Positions 5,814-7,303 of a stretch of 7,303 bases of DNA are shown piece by piece; within the stretch, counting starts at the first letter, position 1; the number at the start of each line of letters is the position of its first letter. A program made the translations under genes and the position numbers. Source of the DNA: Desulfatitalea sp. UBA4791 (lineage in GTDB: Bacteria; Desulfobacterota; Desulfobacteria; Desulfobacterales; Desulfosarcinaceae); NCBI GenBank assembly GCA_002402905.1, contig DHGT01000062.1:37825-45127 (forward strand), in the 5' to 3' direction. The notes beneath the pieces are model-generated. The model searched no databases. It was given only the letters and a program-made list of their open reading frames with translations, and was not told the DNA's origin.

Positions 5814-7226
5814 CTATATGTCGAAGTAAAGGGCGAACTCGTGCGGATGCGGGCGCAGTTTGACCGGATTGACCTCTTTTTCTGTCTTGTACTTGACCCA
5901 CATGTCCAGGGCATCCTCGGTGAAGACGTCGCCCTTGGTGAGGAACTCCTTGTCATCGGCCAGGGCCTGCAGGGCCTCTTCCAGGGAGCCGGGAGCGTTG
6001 GGAATCAAGGCCAGTTCCTCGGGCGGCAGGCCGTAGATGTCCTTGTCCAGCGGATCGCCCGGATCGATTTTGTTCTCGATGCCGTCGATCACCGCCATCA
6101 GCAGGGCCGAGAAGGCCAGGTAGCCGTTGCACGAGGGATCCGGGGTGCGGAACTCGAGGCGTTTGGCCTTGGGCGAAGAGGAGTACATGGGGATGCGCAC
6201 GGCCGCGCTGCGGTTGCGGCTGGAGTAGGCCAGGTTCACCGGTGCCTCGAAGCCGGGCACGAGCCGTTTGTAGGAGTTGGTGGTCGGGTTGCTGAAGGCG
6301 CAGATCGCGCGGGCGTGCTTGAGGATGCCGCCGATGGCGTGCAGGCCCATCTCGCTCAACCCGGCATACTTGTCGCCGGCGAACAGGGGGTTGCCGTCCC
6401 GCCAGATGCTGATGTGGGTGTGCATGCCGGTGCCGTTGTCCTCGAAGAGCGGCTTGGGCATGAAGGTGACCGTGTGGCCGTTGCGATAGGCGACGTTCTT
6501 GAGCACATACTTGAACCACTGCAACTGATCGGCCATCTGCAACAGGGGTTTGAAGCGCATGTCGATTTCGCACTGGCCGGCGGTGGCCACCTCGTGATGC
6601 TGGGCCTCGATGTCGATGCCTAAATCAATAAGGGTCAGGGCCATTTCGGCACGCAGATCCTGGAACTTGTCCATGGGCGGCACCGGGAAGTAGCCCTCTT
6701 TCTGGCGTGGTTTGTAGCCCAGGTTGGGACCTTCGTCACGGCCGGTATTCCAGACGCCCTCGATGGAATCGATTTCGTAGAAGGCGTGGTTGCGCCCCGA
6801 ATCGAAACGAATGTCATCGAAGATGAAGAATTCCGCTTCCGGACCGATAAAGGCGGTGTCGCCGATGCCGCTGCTCTTCAAGTGCGCTTCGGCCTTGGCG
6901 GCGATGTGGCGCGGATCGCGGCTGTAAGGCTCGCGGGTGATGGGATCGGCGATATTGCAGATCATCACCAGGGTCGGATCCTTGAAAAAAGGGTCCATCT
7001 TGGCGGTTTCCGGCACCGGGATCACCAGCATGTCGCTGGCGTTGATCGGCTGCCAGCCGCGAATGCTGGAACCGTCGAAGCCGAAGCCCTCTTCGAAGCT
7101 GCCTTCGTCCAGTTGTGAAGACGGCACCGAAAAATGCTGCCACAACCCGGGGAAATCCATAAAGCGCATATCGATCATCTTCGCGCCGGTGTCCTTGACC
7201 ATCTTAAGTACGTCTTTGGGTGTCAT
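5814..7226 (-). CDS. glnA: glutamine synthetase type I (GSI-beta class)
   Basis: Makes glutamine from glutamate, ammonia and ATP; the main ammonium-assimilating enzyme, a cytosolic dodecamer. The protein is 470 residues (E. coli 469). Beta-Grasp domain: FGFDGSSIRGW carries the active-site Asp-50 loop. Catalytic domain: FIGPEAEFFIFDD (metal glutamates), QHHEVATAGQCEIDMRF (two more metal glutamates), GTGMHTHISIW (metal His), the glutamate flap in GFEAPVNLAYSSRNRSA, and RLEFRTPDPS. The adenylylation tyrosine lies in DIYGLPPEE at residue 398 counting Met, the position of E. coli Tyr397 in mature numbering. This marks a GSI-beta enzyme expected to be switched off by GlnE-type adenylylation. A TTG at 7241 is open in frame, but ATG at 7226 has GGAG (7232-7235) 5 nt upstream and gives the family N-terminus MTPKDVLKMV. 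It is monocistronic, with its own terminator. Confidence 0.97.
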   Translation of the reverse strand: MTPKDVLKMVKDTGAKMIDMRFMDFPGLWQHFSVPSSQLDEGSFEEGFGFDGSSIRGWQPINASDMLVIPVPETAKMDPFFKDPTLVMICNIADPITREPYSRDPRHIAAKAEAHLKSSGIGDTAFIGPEAEFFIFDDIRFDSGRNHAFYEIDSIEGVWNTGRDEGPNLGYKPRQKEGYFPVPPMDKFQDLRAEMALTLIDLGIDIEAQHHEVATAGQCEIDMRFKPLLQMADQLQWFKYVLKNVAYRNGHTVTFMPKPLFEDNGTGMHTHISIWRDGNPLFAGDKYAGLSEMGLHAIGGILKHARAICAFSNPTTNSYKRLVPGFEAPVNLAYSSRNRSAAVRIPMYSSSPKAKRLEFRTPDPSCNGYLAFSALLMAVIDGIENKIDPGDPLDKDIYGLPPEELALIPNAPGSLEEALQALADDKEFLTKGDVFTEDALDMWVKYKTEKEVNPVKLRPHPHEFALYFDI

Positions 7227-7303
7227 GATTGCTCCTTTCAAATCACATTCAAGTCGTTATCCAGTAAAAAAACGGTTCGTTCCTCGGCCGCTGAAACACT
7301 TCT
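7227..7303 (-). promoter_or_regulatory. 5' leader of glnA
   Basis: These 77 nt upstream of the glnA ATG contain the Shine-Dalgarno AAAGGAGC (7231-7238), an AT-rich tract with a run of seven T on the - strand, and a possible -10-like GATAAC. I find no convincing -35 or sigma54 -24/-12 pair, so the glnA promoter is probably just outside the window or not recognisable. Confidence 0.3.

Noticed and set aside
1..7303. CRISPR arrays, insertion sequences, tRNA or rRNA genes
   Set aside because: No regularly spaced repeats, transposase motifs, terminal inverted repeats, or tRNA/rRNA signatures were seen on either strand.

Overview
The window is about 60% G+C, densely coded and bacterial. UGA appears to be used as selenocysteine, and the gene content (GSI-type glutamine synthetase, an asparagine synthase beside a flippase, DUF309, a glutaredoxin-like selenoprotein) suggests a Desulfobacterota (deltaproteobacterial) chromosome, probably of the Desulfosarcina/Desulfobacteraceae kind. 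The lineage is an inference from gene style; there is no rRNA or other marker here.

Layout. On the + strand, 98-1372, is a two-gene unit: surE (5'/3'-nucleotidase, best start GTG at 98) followed 3 nt later by a zinc-ribbon Nudix hydrolase. Both act on nucleotides or nucleotide cofactors. Everything from about 1369 to 7226 is on the - strand. In transcription order it holds glnA (7226-5814), a strong intrinsic terminator (about 5772-5734), a 306-nt gap with a likely promoter, an AsnB-family amidotransferase (5507-3519), a flippase-like membrane protein whose C-terminus is the tail of an acyl-CoA synthetase (3462-2260), a DUF309 protein (2224-1670), a nested hairpin (1666-1630), and a small glutaredoxin-like selenoprotein gene (1584-1369).

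Main discovery. The stretch 1369-1584 looks empty to a standard ORF caller because of an in-frame TGA. Read through, it gives a compact thioredoxin-fold protein with a G-U-P-H-T active site, a textbook Shine-Dalgarno sequence, and a SECIS-like hairpin right after the UGA. The apparent stop codon is also TGA. It is followed by Gly-Val-TAG and by a perfect 7-bp hairpin whose loop begins with G, at the distance expected for a second bacterial SECIS. The gene may therefore encode two selenocysteines, one in the redox site and one in a U-x-x-stop tail. The second hairpin lies inside the 3' end of the convergent Nudix gene.

Second anomaly. The 2260-3462 reading frame is a chimera: about 9-10 flippase membrane segments followed by about 55 residues of an AMP-forming ligase C-terminal domain. 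The ligase's large N-terminal domain and the last flippase helices are both missing. This looks like the scar of an in-frame deletion, or an assembly join, inside a glycan or acyl-conjugate gene cluster. The asparagine synthase would be the amidating enzyme of that cluster.
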